Assembly: GCF_038070315.1 (NCBI RefSeq) | Contig: NZ_JBBPCC010000024.1 | Location: 73,739-137,738, forward strand | Length of the DNA: 64,000 nt | Source: Paenibacillus_G filicis | GTDB lineage: Bacteria > Bacillota > Bacilli > Paenibacillales > NBRC-103111 | Direction: 5' to 3' | In this document: piece after piece, positions 8,459 through 17,700 of the stretch | How positions within the stretch are numbered: the stretch's first letter is position 1 | How the letters are laid out: each line of letters begins with the position of its first letter | Notes under the pieces: generated by a model | The model's database searches: none | Told to the model about the DNA's origin: nothing | What the model saw: only the letters and a program-made list of their open reading frames with translations | Position numbers and translations under genes: made by a program

Positions 8459-11236
8459 TTAACGCTCAAGCGGTAGCTCCACGGTTACAAACTGCTTCGG
8501 CCGCAATGCGATCCACACGCCAGCTTCCGTGAGCAGAAGCTCACGCTCGCGTTCCTCCAGCAAATTCACCAGGTAAGCTCCGCCAGAGGTGTGCTCGGCA
8601 GCATCCACGGCTACGTTTCCTTCAATCGCCTGTTCCTCGGGGTTCCACAGCCGGAGGATTAGCGAGTCGCGATCCTCCGCCATCTTCACCGCGCTTACTA
8701 GCATCCTCGGTTCGGACAACTGGAGAAAGGAACCGGTCAGCGGCAGCTTCGGCTTGCTTGCATTCGGATCTGGCCGCTCGAACATGCCTTCGATGCCTGG
8801 CTCCTGCACCCAGGGTCTGCCCGACTTCCAGCGGTCATCCTTCACCGGACGCACCACGCTGCGGATCGGATTGGCAAACTCCTCAGCCGCCAAGTACAGC
8901 TCGGCATGGGATACATCTGCGCCATGCACATGAACGCCATACGTAAACACGTGCTCTCCCTGCACCTGATGCCCTTCCTCCAGTCCGTATTCGTCAATCG
9001 CCCCCGGTACCCGGCGAGAGATCGAGCGTACGGCGCGGAGCAGCGTCAGCGTCAATCCTTCCGGGTCATGCGTATGCTCGTAATCGTGGAGCCCTTCGTT
9101 CAGCATAGCGATCCCGCCCGCTTCTCCGGTCAAGCCGACGAATCGCCAGTTCGGGTGCGTATTCCGGTCGCGCTGCCACTCCAGCGCATCCGGCCGGGTC
9201 ACGACATCGAGCTGGCCACCTGCGCGGCATACCCCGGATGAGAACGGAACCGGGAACCGTACGCGAAGACGGTGGTCCTCGACACGGTTATCGAATCGAG
9301 TGTTGAATGCCAGCACCCGGGCCGATTGACGCAGGGTCACCTCGGTCACGATCGAGCACTCGCGGTACAGCTCCGAGCGCCGTCCGCCTTCCTCATCCGC
9401 CTCAATCGGCAGAGACCATGGAATGGTGATCCGGTACGATTGCTCCAGTCCGCCACCGGAGAGGCACTCGATCTGTGTGACCGCATCAGCCGTCGTCACC
9501 ACCGTGTCGTTCAAGACAGGATGAGATACGTAGGAATGCCCGATATCCGAGTCGTCCTCGAACACATGCAGCCCCTCGTACGTCAGTCCTGTCACACGGT
9601 CTGTCAGTCGGATGGAGCCATTCGGAGCAATTTCAGCTCGCAGCCATTCATTCTCCAATACCGGCGGTCGGTTGGTTGGCATCACCTGTGTAGACAACGC
9701 AGACGATTCACTCGAGGCCGTAGAAGCAGAGACAGACAGGCTGCTCTCGATCCGTACCGGACTGTCCGCTTCCGTATTCGGAGCCTTCACGACCTCAACC
9801 CGATAGACAGCATAGCCCATCGCAGGTACAGCGTCCGCCTGAAACCGGATGCGATGGCGCGTGACCGGTATCGTCGTAGGCAGGTTGATCGGGCTGAGCA
9901 TCCGTTTGCCCAGCTTGCGCCTGCCAAGCGTCTCATGAGGCACCTGTCGCCCTGATGCATCGTATAGCCGGATACCGGCATCTTCGCCGTCCTCCTGCAG
10001 TACATCCACGTCGGCTTCGACAAGATCCGTACGATCGCGGGAGGACGTGTGGTAAGCGAAAATCAGTTGGTCGTTATCGCCCATACCGGAGACGTCCACC
10101 TGACGGATCAGGCTCTGTTGACCTCGTTCGAGCAGCGCGTTCAGCACCTCATCCGACTGCCGGAAGCGCGCTAGCATCTCGTCATGCACGGCATCCCGGC
10201 TGCAGCCGCAGATGCTGTCATGCGGATGGTTATGCATGACCTTGCGCCAGGCGAAGGACAGGGCATCATGCGGGTAAGCCTGCAAGCCGAGCAAAGCATT
10301 CCAGGCGGCGACCGGCTCCACATACCTCTCGAGCAGATCCTGGGTACGCTGACTGGCCTGCTTGAGATAGACCCGCGCGGACAACGTCCCGTGCAGCAGG
10401 TAATACTGGTCGCCCTCGCGCAGCTCCCCGGTAACGCACGCCGGCAATTCCACCTCCTCGCGGACGCGTGCCACATACGATGCCAGGTCAGTGTGGTGAA
10501 TAACGGTATCCTGACTGAGCAGCGGCCTGACCGCGCGAAGCGCCTCCGTGAGCGTCTCCTGGGCCTCCAGGTGATCGACGCCGTTCATCAGCAGCAGATG
10601 CTTCGTACTGGCGTAACGCTCACTTTTCTCCGCGATCCAGCCCAGCAAGCGGGCTGATTGCTCCGGCTCGACAGGCAATCGCTGAGCGTTGTTGTACCAG
10701 TTGGGCAGATGGATCGCGAGCACCGACGAGCCGTCCGGGGACGCCCATTCGAACTCACTTTTTCCGGCGTGTCCTTCCGGCTTATACCCCCGGCCGAGAA
10801 TGGCATTGTCGATGCCAAAGCCGCGAAGAATCTGCGGCAGCTGGGAGATATGTCCGAACTGATCCGGTAAATACCCGATCATCATCGGATGCTCGGTCCA
10901 GCGCCGCGCATCCCGGATGCCATGCAGCAAATTCCGGATCGTCGCCTCCGCACTCGTCAGGAACGTATCGTTCTGCACGTACCATGGACCAATCCCAAGT
11001 CGTCCCGATCGGATATGCTGCTCCAGACGCTTCCGCTGCCCGGGCCGTATCTCGAGGTAATCCTCCAGAATAATCTGCTGGCCATCCAGGTAAAAATGCC
11101 GAAATTCCTCATCTCGGTCCAGCAGGTCAAGCAGATTGTCCACCAGCTCGACCAGCCTTAGCCGAAATTGCTGAAACGTTAAATACCACTCCCGGTCCCA
11201 ATGGGTATGGGAGATGAGATGCAGGTGCCTTGTCAT
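8459..11236 (-). CDS. GH38 alpha-mannosidase (second copy)
   Basis: A 925-residue paralogue of the neighbouring GH38 enzyme. Motifs in order: ISHTHWDREWYLTFQQ (zinc ligands H12 and D14), YLPDQFGHISQLPQ (nucleophile Asp), MNGVDHLEAQ, and NHPHDSICGCSRDAVHDEM. C-terminal beta domains follow, including a low-complexity Ser/Ala/Thr insert near residue 500. I start at the ATG 11234-11236, preceded by GGGGGAA; an upstream in-frame extension is Arg/Cys-rich and overlaps the permease gene. The lack of a signal peptide means intracellular action on imported glycan. It follows the transporter permease by about 20 bases, so it is in the same operon. The two copies diverge enough to suggest different linkages. 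Confidence 0.93.
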   Translation of the reverse strand: MTRHLHLISHTHWDREWYLTFQQFRLRLVELVDNLLDLLDRDEEFRHFYLDGQQIILEDYLEIRPGQRKRLEQHIRSGRLGIGPWYVQNDTFLTSAEATIRNLLHGIRDARRWTEHPMMIGYLPDQFGHISQLPQILRGFGIDNAILGRGYKPEGHAGKSEFEWASPDGSSVLAIHLPNWYNNAQRLPVEPEQSARLLGWIAEKSERYASTKHLLLMNGVDHLEAQETLTEALRAVRPLLSQDTVIHHTDLASYVARVREEVELPACVTGELREGDQYYLLHGTLSARVYLKQASQRTQDLLERYVEPVAAWNALLGLQAYPHDALSFAWRKVMHNHPHDSICGCSRDAVHDEMLARFRQSDEVLNALLERGQQSLIRQVDVSGMGDNDQLIFAYHTSSRDRTDLVEADVDVLQEDGEDAGIRLYDASGRQVPHETLGRRKLGKRMLSPINLPTTIPVTRHRIRFQADAVPAMGYAVYRVEVVKAPNTEADSPVRIESSLSVSASTASSESSALSTQVMPTNRPPVLENEWLRAEIAPNGSIRLTDRVTGLTYEGLHVFEDDSDIGHSYVSHPVLNDTVVTTADAVTQIECLSGGGLEQSYRITIPWSLPIEADEEGGRRSELYRECSIVTEVTLRQSARVLAFNTRFDNRVEDHRLRVRFPVPFSSGVCRAGGQLDVVTRPDALEWQRDRNTHPNWRFVGLTGEAGGIAMLNEGLHDYEHTHDPEGLTLTLLRAVRSISRRVPGAIDEYGLEEGHQVQGEHVFTYGVHVHGADVSHAELYLAAEEFANPIRSVVRPVKDDRWKSGRPWVQEPGIEGMFERPDPNASKPKLPLTGSFLQLSEPRMLVSAVKMAEDRDSLILRLWNPEEQAIEGNVAVDAAEHTSGGAYLVNLLEERERELLLTEAGVWIALRPKQFVTVELPLER

Positions 11237-11258
11237 CAGGCTTCCCCCTTCACATTCG

Positions 11259-12140
11259 TTATTCTTTGACGGAGCCGAGCATAACGCCCTTGACGAAGAA
11301 GCGCTGCAGGAACGGATACAGCAGCAGGATCGGCACCGTGGCCACGATGATCGTCGCATATTTAATGGTCTCCTGGACGAGTCCCTTGTTCACATCGGCA
11401 ACCGAGGTCATCATGGAGTCCGTACTGTTCGTAATCAGAATCTCCTGCAGCACGAGCTGCAGCGGGTACAGGTCCCGGGCTCTGAGGTAGATCAGAGCAT
11501 CCATATAGGAATTCCAATGCGCAACACCGTAGAACAGCGTCATCACCGCCATGATCGGCAGCGACACGGGGATGAAGATCTGGAACAAGATGCGAAAATC
11601 ATTCGCTCCGTCAATTCTCGCCGACTCCTCCAGTGCGATGGGAATCCCGGCAAATGAAGTGCGCATCACGAGCAAATTCCATGTACTGATCGCAGACGGA
11701 AGAATCATCGCCCATCTGGAATCGAGCAGCCCGAGATTTTTCATATTCAGGTAAGTCGGGATAAGCCCCCCGGAGAAAAACATCGTGAATACGATGCCCA
11801 GCATGATCGGTCCGACGAGCCGCACTCCCTTGCGGGATAGCGCATACGCCGCAAAGCTGGTCAAGATCAGATTCAGCGCGGTACCTACGATCACATAGAT
11901 CAAGGTATTGAGATAGCCGATGGTGATCATCGGATTCTCGAACACGAGCTTATACGATTCGAGGCTGAATCCTACAGGGAACAGCAGCAGTCCCCGATGC
12001 TGGATCAGGTCGGCCGGGTCGCTGAACGAGGAGAACAGCACATACAGGAACGGATACAGCGTGACGGCTGTTAAGGCCAGCATAAGCAAGGCGTTCGACG
12101 CATCAAAAAAGCGTTCGCCCAAACTGAGTCGTATCTTCAA
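11259..12140 (-). CDS. Sugar ABC transporter permease, LplC/CUT1 type (module 1)
   Basis: A membrane protein of about 293 residues with six predicted helices. The binding-protein-dependent transport signature EESARIDGANDFRILFQIFIP (EAA loop) lies in the second half, and the C-terminus FVKGVMLGSVKE is typical of LplC/YtcP permeases. I prefer the TTG at 12138-12140, eight bases after GGGGGTGA, over an earlier GTG that overlaps that ribosome site; the paralogous gene at 26 kb is arranged the same way. It pairs with the LplB-type permease just upstream. No ATPase gene is nearby; this class usually borrows a multi-task ATPase (MsmX type). Confidence 0.92.
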   Translation of the reverse strand: MKIRLSLGERFFDASNALLMLALTAVTLYPFLYVLFSSFSDPADLIQHRGLLLFPVGFSLESYKLVFENPMITIGYLNTLIYVIVGTALNLILTSFAAYALSRKGVRLVGPIMLGIVFTMFFSGGLIPTYLNMKNLGLLDSRWAMILPSAISTWNLLVMRTSFAGIPIALEESARIDGANDFRILFQIFIPVSLPIMAVMTLFYGVAHWNSYMDALIYLRARDLYPLQLVLQEILITNSTDSMMTSVADVNKGLVQETIKYATIIVATVPILLLYPFLQRFFVKGVMLGSVKE

Positions 12141-12167
12141 AGGTTTGTTCACCCCCACAATTTTGAA

Positions 12168-13070
12168 CTACCACAGGCTCGTGTTGTTGATTCGCCGGCT
12201 GATCGCGTTAGCCGAGACGAGCAGGATGAAATTCATGACGTTATTGAACAAACCGACGGCGGCCGAGAAGCCGTAGTCCATCTGGAGCAGACCCCGGCGA
12301 TAGACGAAGGTCGAGATCACATCTGCCGTCTCATAGGTCGTGGAATTGTACAGCAGCAGAATTTTCTCCAGGCTTCCGCCGGACATCAGCGTCCCGAACC
12401 TCAGGATCAGCATGATGATCACGGTCGGCATGATGCCGGGAATCGTAATGTACAGAATTTGCCGAAACCGCCCTGCTCCGTCAGTCTTGGCCGCCTCGTA
12501 CAGACTCGGGTCGATGCCAGCGATCGCGGCCAGATAGATGATGGACCCCCAGCCTACTCCCTGCCAAATCCCGGATGACACATAGACGGAGCGGAACCAC
12601 TCCGGTACGATCAGGAAGGAAACGGAGGGCATGCCAAACATGCCGGTCAGTTGATTGATCAATCCGTCTCCCGACAGAAAGTCGACCATCATCCCCGCCA
12701 CGACGACGATAGATATGAAGTGCGGCAAATACGTGACCGACTGGACAAAGTTTTTGAATACGCGATTCCGGAGCTCATTGAGCAGCAGTGCCAGCAGGAT
12801 CGGAGCCGGAAAGCCGAATACCAGCTCATACAAGCTGATCATCACCGTATTGCGCAGCAGTCTCCAGAAGTAATAGCTCTGATAAAAGGAGATGAAGTGC
12901 TTAAAGCCGACCCATTCGCTGCCCCAGATTCCTTTGGCAGGCATAAAGTTCTTGAAGGCGATCTGCAGGCCGTACATCGGAAAGTAGAGAAAGACGATGT
13001 AATAAATCACGACAGGCAGCAGCATCAGATAGATGTACTTATTTCTGGACCAATCACGTGCAAGTTTCAA
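12168..13070 (-). CDS. Sugar ABC transporter permease, LplB/CUT1 type (module 1)
   Basis: A 300-residue protein with six predicted membrane helices and the EAA loop (YEAAKTDGAGRFRQILYITIP). The PMYGLQIAFKNF segment early on and the C-terminal RRINNTSLW are characteristic of LplB-family permeases for complex oligosaccharides. The start is a TTG with GGAGGG eight bases upstream. It lies downstream of the solute-binding protein gene, separated by a stable stem-loop (13108-13159). It is followed after 27 bases by the partner permease. Confidence 0.93.
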   Translation of the reverse strand: MKLARDWSRNKYIYLMLLPVVIYYIVFLYFPMYGLQIAFKNFMPAKGIWGSEWVGFKHFISFYQSYYFWRLLRNTVMISLYELVFGFPAPILLALLLNELRNRVFKNFVQSVTYLPHFISIVVVAGMMVDFLSGDGLINQLTGMFGMPSVSFLIVPEWFRSVYVSSGIWQGVGWGSIIYLAAIAGIDPSLYEAAKTDGAGRFRQILYITIPGIMPTVIIMLILRFGTLMSGGSLEKILLLYNSTTYETADVISTFVYRRGLLQMDYGFSAAVGLFNNVMNFILLVSANAISRRINNTSLW

Positions 13071-13107
13071 CCCCTATGCCCTCCTTCGCATGCAAGGCGG
13101 AAAAGCA

Positions 13108-13159
13108 GCGGGTGTCTCCGGGCATTGCATAGACTTGCGGCTATGCCCGAAGAACCCGC
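13108..13159 (-). other. Intercistronic stem-loop after the solute-binding protein gene (module 1)
   Basis: GCGGGT..GGGCAT pairs with ATGCCC..ACCCGC across an internal hairpin. There is no real T-run after it on the minus strand, so it looks like an mRNA-stabilising or partial-termination element between the binding-protein and permease genes rather than a full terminator. Confidence 0.6.
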
Positions 13160-13170
13160 TTCAGCCGGCA

Positions 13171-14808
13171 TTACCGTTTCAAGTATCGTTTGTACGCCGC
13201 TTCTTGAATGTCGATCGCTTCCTGAATGCCCATACCTTGAATCGTCTTCACGTATTTATCGAAGTTTTCGATCGGCTCAGCACCCATGATGAATTTGTCG
13301 AACATCTCATCACGGTAGGTCGTAATGTCCGTCATGATGGCGGCCAGGCGCGTGGATTCTTCATTGGTGAATGAGAGCGGCGGCAGCCATCCGTCGTTCT
13401 TCACATCCATCCAGGTCTTGAGCGCATTTTGCTGCTGAGGCAGGGCGGCATTTTGCTCCTGATAGCGTTTGTCCTGAACGAACGGACCTCCGAATGGAAC
13501 CGCATAGCGGCCCAGTGATGTAGCGAAGGACAAGCCGTCAGGATTTTTCATGATTTCATCTGTATAGGCCGGGAATCCGTCCTTCATCGTATAGCTCTTG
13601 CCCTCGATCCCGAAGTTGAACAGCATCGCGCCCTCTTGGCCGTACTTGTAATCCAGCCATTTCACCGTTTCTACCACATGTTTATTGTTCTTGGTGATCG
13701 CAGCGCCCACGCTGTTGAAGATCGGCTCTACTTGACCAAGCACCGGCTTATCGCCTTTATTCAAGACTGGGTATGGCGCACCAACGAGACTGAACTTCGG
13801 ATTTTTGCCGGCCATGGCCGTCGTGTACTTCCCGATCCCGCCGCCTACGGCGAGCTCGGATACCCCGACCAGCTCTCCCGTCCACTTGGCATCCTTCTGC
13901 TTATCATCTGTTCCAGCGTAATCCCGATCGATCAAGCCTTCCTTATACCAGTTGCGCATCGTTTGCAGAAATTCCTTGTATTTGGGTTGAATCGGGCCGT
14001 AGATGACCTTGCCCCCGTCGAGATTGAAGCGGGCAGAGATCCCCCATGCATTCAGGAAGACGTTGCTGAAGTTCAGCATCGTGTCTTTGCGGATCAGCAG
14101 CGGAATTTCATCCGCCTTGCCGTTTCCGTTCGGATCGTTTTCCTTAAACGCTTTCAAAACCGTATGCCACTCATCAATCGTCTCCGGCATCTTGAGTCCG
14201 ACTTTATCCAGCCAGTCCTGGCGGATGCCAAGTCCGAAGTAAGTCCGCAGGTAAGGATCGCTTCTCAGGAATGGAAAGGCGAAGATTCTACCGTCATCGG
14301 TCGATATCGCCTTCTTGATTTCCGGATTGTCCGTCAGCAGCTTGGTCAGATTTGGCGCATATTTGGCAATATAGTCGTTGAGCGGAATAATGACGCCGCT
14401 GTTCATTGCCCCTACGCCGCCGCCCGGATAATCCCCCCAGCCCCATTCGATCACATCCGGATAGCTGCCGGAGGCCATCAGCAGGTTGAACTGATTTTTC
14501 TCCTGCCCGGTCGCAGGATGCTGGAAGTCGATGTGAATGCCGGTTTTCTTCTCCGTTTCCTGGTAAGCCGCCATATCATTGTAGCTCTTAACCCCAGGCG
14601 CCGGATTGCCCGACATCTGAACAAAGTAGCTCAATGTCAGCGGACTGGATACGATCTTGCCGTCCTTCGGCGCCTCCGCCGCTCCGGCCGGTGCCGGTGT
14701 GGACGTGTCCACGGACGTTCCGTTGCTGCCTGAGCAGCCCGTCAAGGCAACTGCCAATGCCGTCCCCGCCGCCATCATAGCGGTCAAGCTTTTGTTGCGG
14801 TGCTTCAT
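13171..14808 (-). CDS. Lipoprotein solute-binding protein of a sugar ABC transporter (module 1)
   Basis: The 545-residue protein has a lipoprotein signal peptide with the lipobox ALTGC followed by a Ser/Gly/Thr/Pro linker. It then has the two-lobe extracellular solute-binding fold of the LplA/YtcQ family (for example YPDVIEWGWGDYPGGGVGAM and GKYTTAMAGKNPKFSLVGAP). It captures oligosaccharide at the outer face of the membrane and delivers it to the two permeases downstream. The start ATG 14806-14808 has AGGGGAGA upstream; a longer in-frame start would overlap that site. It is 40-50 percent similar by eye to the second binding protein at 27.8 kb. The sugar is unknown; adjacent GH38 enzymes point to mannose-containing glycans. 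Confidence 0.93.
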   Translation of the reverse strand: MKHRNKSLTAMMAAGTALAVALTGCSGSNGTSVDTSTPAPAGAAEAPKDGKIVSSPLTLSYFVQMSGNPAPGVKSYNDMAAYQETEKKTGIHIDFQHPATGQEKNQFNLLMASGSYPDVIEWGWGDYPGGGVGAMNSGVIIPLNDYIAKYAPNLTKLLTDNPEIKKAISTDDGRIFAFPFLRSDPYLRTYFGLGIRQDWLDKVGLKMPETIDEWHTVLKAFKENDPNGNGKADEIPLLIRKDTMLNFSNVFLNAWGISARFNLDGGKVIYGPIQPKYKEFLQTMRNWYKEGLIDRDYAGTDDKQKDAKWTGELVGVSELAVGGGIGKYTTAMAGKNPKFSLVGAPYPVLNKGDKPVLGQVEPIFNSVGAAITKNNKHVVETVKWLDYKYGQEGAMLFNFGIEGKSYTMKDGFPAYTDEIMKNPDGLSFATSLGRYAVPFGGPFVQDKRYQEQNAALPQQQNALKTWMDVKNDGWLPPLSFTNEESTRLAAIMTDITTYRDEMFDKFIMGAEPIENFDKYVKTIQGMGIQEAIDIQEAAYKRYLKR

Positions 14809-14960
14809 GAATAAGTCTCCCCTCATCTCATCATGTCTGGTGCTGCGGGATGCGCTTGCTTCTCAGCTCCCGATCTCAGAATACCCGGTTGTATAGCGAG
14901 CCCGATACAGTCCGGTTGTTAGATCGGCTTGCGGTTTGGAAGATCGGGGACTATACAGAC

Positions 14961-17306
14961 TTAAGATCTATGTTCCGTTTGTGTGTTTTCACGGTATTGG
15001 CCGGGTGTAATTCCCTCGTGCTTCTTGAAGAAACGGATAAATCCGATATCGTTGGAATACCCGATCGCCTGGGCAATCTGCGCCATCGTATACTCGGTGC
15101 CACCGAGGAGTCGCTTTGCCTCCTGCAGACGAACCTCAGCGATAAACTCCAAAATCGTCTGTCCTGTCGCCTTCTTGAAGAACGAGGACAAGTACGGCTG
15201 CGTAATGCCGAGTTCGTCCGCAATAAAGCCAACGCTCAGCATATTCTGACTGAAACGCTCATGGACGATGCGCTTGATCGTCTCGAGCATCCGATTGCCC
15301 TGATCGCTCCGTCCTTCCTTCCATAGCCTGCAGATGGCCCGGAAATCCTCCTTCAGCTCCAGGAAGGTCCGACGCGGGTCAGCAGCCGCTTCCGTGTGCA
15401 GCTCCAGCAGCCGCATCGCAATATCGGGGTGAACCTTGGGCGTACTCTGCACGATCCGGAATAACGTCGTGGATAATTGCCGCAGAAAATAGGAGCCGAT
15501 CAGCGGATTGGCTTCATTGCCTTCGTAATGGTCGGCGTATAGCGCGTCGAGCAGCTGCTCCGTCTTCTCTTCCTCACCTGACCTCACATAATTGGTCAGC
15601 TGCTGCTCGACATCGAGCTGGTAGTAATACACGGGGGCCTGCTCCAGCAATCGATCCACCGCACTGTCTCTCGCCTGGCTCTTGCGACTTTCATCCAGCC
15701 GCTTGAGCGAATCGCGGAACGCCTCCCCGATCATCTGGACATCATGTGCGATCAAGCTCCTCCCGATCGCTACCTTCAGATGAAAGCGCTGGCGCAGCAC
15801 CTGCTCCAGACGTTCAGCGACCGATACCAGCTCGGCCTGCCCCTCCTCGTCGCTTACTTCGTTGAAATTAACCAGTAACGCAATCCGGCCCTGATCCAGC
15901 TCGGTCGCGTACCCCACATGGCGCTCATTCGCAAGATCAGCGGCGATATTGGAAATAATGAAGTTCACAAACAGCCATTCCTTCTCATCATTCTCTGCCG
16001 AGAATGCGCTCCTATCCTCCACGTCAATCAGCATGACAGCGAATTGCTCCGATACAAGGCGAATTCCCATGAACTGCAGCGCTTCCGGGCGCAGCTCATG
16101 CGGGCCCGCGTAGCCTTTGATCAGCCGGCTTAGGAAATGAATACGCATTACCGGCGCCTGCTGCGACAATCGGCTTCGGAGCTCTGACTCCGTCATCCTG
16201 GCCGTATGGATCGACGTGCGGATAAGCTCGTACTCGATCGGACTCTGCTTGCTGCACGAGTCGCCGCCATGGCCGGTTACGGTCCGCACGAGATCGCGGA
16301 TCGGCCTATAGTTGCGGTAAGCCAGATACCAGGAGACAACCGCACCGGAGATCGCGGCCATCGCGAACAGCCACAGTGCCCAGCGCTGAACCTTGTTGAC
16401 CTCTTCGAGGAACACGGCTCGCGGCACCTCCAGTACATATTTCCACCCGAATACGCTGGATGAAGCATAAGAAACAACCAGCTGCTCTCCGCTGCGCTGG
16501 GCTTCCAGCTTGCCGCGGTCTCCCGGCATATCGGCGTACCGGAACGTGAGCGGATCGCTCGCTGCCCCTGTTGACCCGATGATCCGATCCGACGAATCGA
16601 CAATATAGATCTTTCCTTTGCCGGCTTCAGCCAGACCCTGGAACATCTTCATCAGTTGTTCGTCGCTGATCATAATGAACAGCGTAGCCAGCTGCTTGGA
16701 CCGATCGACGAGCGGTAGCGTTTGGATGTAAGCGAGAATTTGCCGGCTCTCGCCAAAGTTATTGCTAATGCGCAGAGCAGGCTCGAAGGTGCGGAAATGA
16801 TAGCCGCTTTCAAACTCCTTCACCCAATCCCCCGGCGACCTTCCTTCGAACCGGGCTACCTGTCCGAAAAAAATATCCGGTGTCGTTCTAACGCCAGGAC
16901 CGAGCATCGTACCCACCTTGGGCAAGTACACATAATAATCGTAAATAAACGGCGTCAGCTGCCGGTAGCGTTTCAGATCGTCGATTAACGAGATCATCTC
17001 GTACTGCTCCCAATCGGAAGCTGGTATTCTACCGCTCATCAGCTGCTGAAGCTTCGGATGATTGGCGATCTGCTGCTCCAACTGCTCGATCAGCTGAAGC
17101 TGACCGTCGGCAAGCTCCCGTAGCTGTCCCAGCATCGCCGAATTCGTGCTCTCTACGGATTTCTCTACCACGTCATTGGCGCGCCAATAGAGCAATCCGC
17201 CCAGTATGATCAGCAGCAGCAGAATAGCGATATACGACCAGAATAAGGCCGACCATGCGCCTCTGAATCTAAACCCTTGCCAGCTTCCAATGCTTTTCTC
17301 CCCCAT
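14961..17306 (-). CDS. Membrane-bound AraC-family sensor-regulator (module 1)
   Basis: The 781-residue protein has an N-terminal membrane helix (about 20-43), a large extracytoplasmic sensor region of Cache type (to about 290), and a second helix (about 297-317). A HAMP/linker region follows, and a C-terminal AraC helix-turn-helix pair is found in the last 100 residues (VGFIADELGITQPYLSSFFKKATG and MAQIAQAIGYSNDIGFIRFFKKHEGITPGQYR). This YesS/RhgR-like design senses an extracellular ligand and activates neighbouring glycan genes directly, without a phosphorelay. The ribosome site GGGAGAG precedes the ATG. It is transcribed toward its target operon; the 150-bp gap before the binding-protein gene holds the presumed target promoter. 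Confidence 0.92.
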   Translation of the reverse strand: MGEKSIGSWQGFRFRGAWSALFWSYIAILLLLIILGGLLYWRANDVVEKSVESTNSAMLGQLRELADGQLQLIEQLEQQIANHPKLQQLMSGRIPASDWEQYEMISLIDDLKRYRQLTPFIYDYYVYLPKVGTMLGPGVRTTPDIFFGQVARFEGRSPGDWVKEFESGYHFRTFEPALRISNNFGESRQILAYIQTLPLVDRSKQLATLFIMISDEQLMKMFQGLAEAGKGKIYIVDSSDRIIGSTGAASDPLTFRYADMPGDRGKLEAQRSGEQLVVSYASSSVFGWKYVLEVPRAVFLEEVNKVQRWALWLFAMAAISGAVVSWYLAYRNYRPIRDLVRTVTGHGGDSCSKQSPIEYELIRTSIHTARMTESELRSRLSQQAPVMRIHFLSRLIKGYAGPHELRPEALQFMGIRLVSEQFAVMLIDVEDRSAFSAENDEKEWLFVNFIISNIAADLANERHVGYATELDQGRIALLVNFNEVSDEEGQAELVSVAERLEQVLRQRFHLKVAIGRSLIAHDVQMIGEAFRDSLKRLDESRKSQARDSAVDRLLEQAPVYYYQLDVEQQLTNYVRSGEEEKTEQLLDALYADHYEGNEANPLIGSYFLRQLSTTLFRIVQSTPKVHPDIAMRLLELHTEAAADPRRTFLELKEDFRAICRLWKEGRSDQGNRMLETIKRIVHERFSQNMLSVGFIADELGITQPYLSSFFKKATGQTILEFIAEVRLQEAKRLLGGTEYTMAQIAQAIGYSNDIGFIRFFKKHEGITPGQYRENTQTEHRS

Positions 17307-17487
17307 CCAATCTCTCCCACCTTCAACACGGTTGTCAGTCTGCCCACACGAACGCGGGTCTCGTAATGTGCCTCTAGTATACCAACATTACAACCAGATA
17401 AGTCCAATCGATTCGTTGGATCGATGATCCATTTGTAAGATTATCCCGCTTCGGATGCCCGTGCCAACCATCATATAAAGAAAAAAA

Positions 17488-17520
17488 CACAGGATCACCC
17501 TAGGGTAGGGTAATCCTGTG
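17488..17520 (-). terminator. Rho-independent terminator ending module 2
   Basis: CACAGGAT(C)ACCCT pairs with AGGGT(A)ATCCTGTG across a short loop. On the minus strand the stem is followed by TTTTTTT. It lies downstream of the GH78 gene and the small coding remnant. Confidence 0.85.
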
Positions 17521-17530
17521 TTGAATTGAA

Positions 17531-17674
17531 CTAGGGACTGATTGTCGTCCAAACCTTACCGTATTCGGCCGGATTTTTGGTCTGACCGATCCCGCTGCTC
17601 CATTCGAGCCATCCGAGACGCCCGCTCCCGTTGTTGTTATTGACAGCACGGACAGCCTCATCGGTACCGCTGGA
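17531..17674 (-). pseudogene. Startless C-terminal coding remnant
   Basis: A minus-strand frame of 47 codons ends at TAG (17531-17533) and has no start codon. It reads ...GTDEAVRAVNNNNGSGRLGW then LEWSSGIGQTKNPAEYGKVW, which looks like the folded, Gly/Asn-rich C-terminus of a secreted carbohydrate-active protein. I cannot name the family. It sits between the GH78 stop (17701) and a strong terminator, in the same position as the discoidin remnant at the end of module 1. It is probably the 3' stump of a deleted gene. Confidence 0.5.
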
Positions 17675-17700
17675 TCATACACATAAGGAGCCAAAAGACA

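Noticed and set aside
14140..14165. cre-like sequence (TGAAAGCGTTTAA on the minus strand), also at about 28715-28735
   Set aside because: Both copies fall inside the binding-protein coding regions at the conserved LKAFKE codons, so protein homology explains them better than CcpA control.
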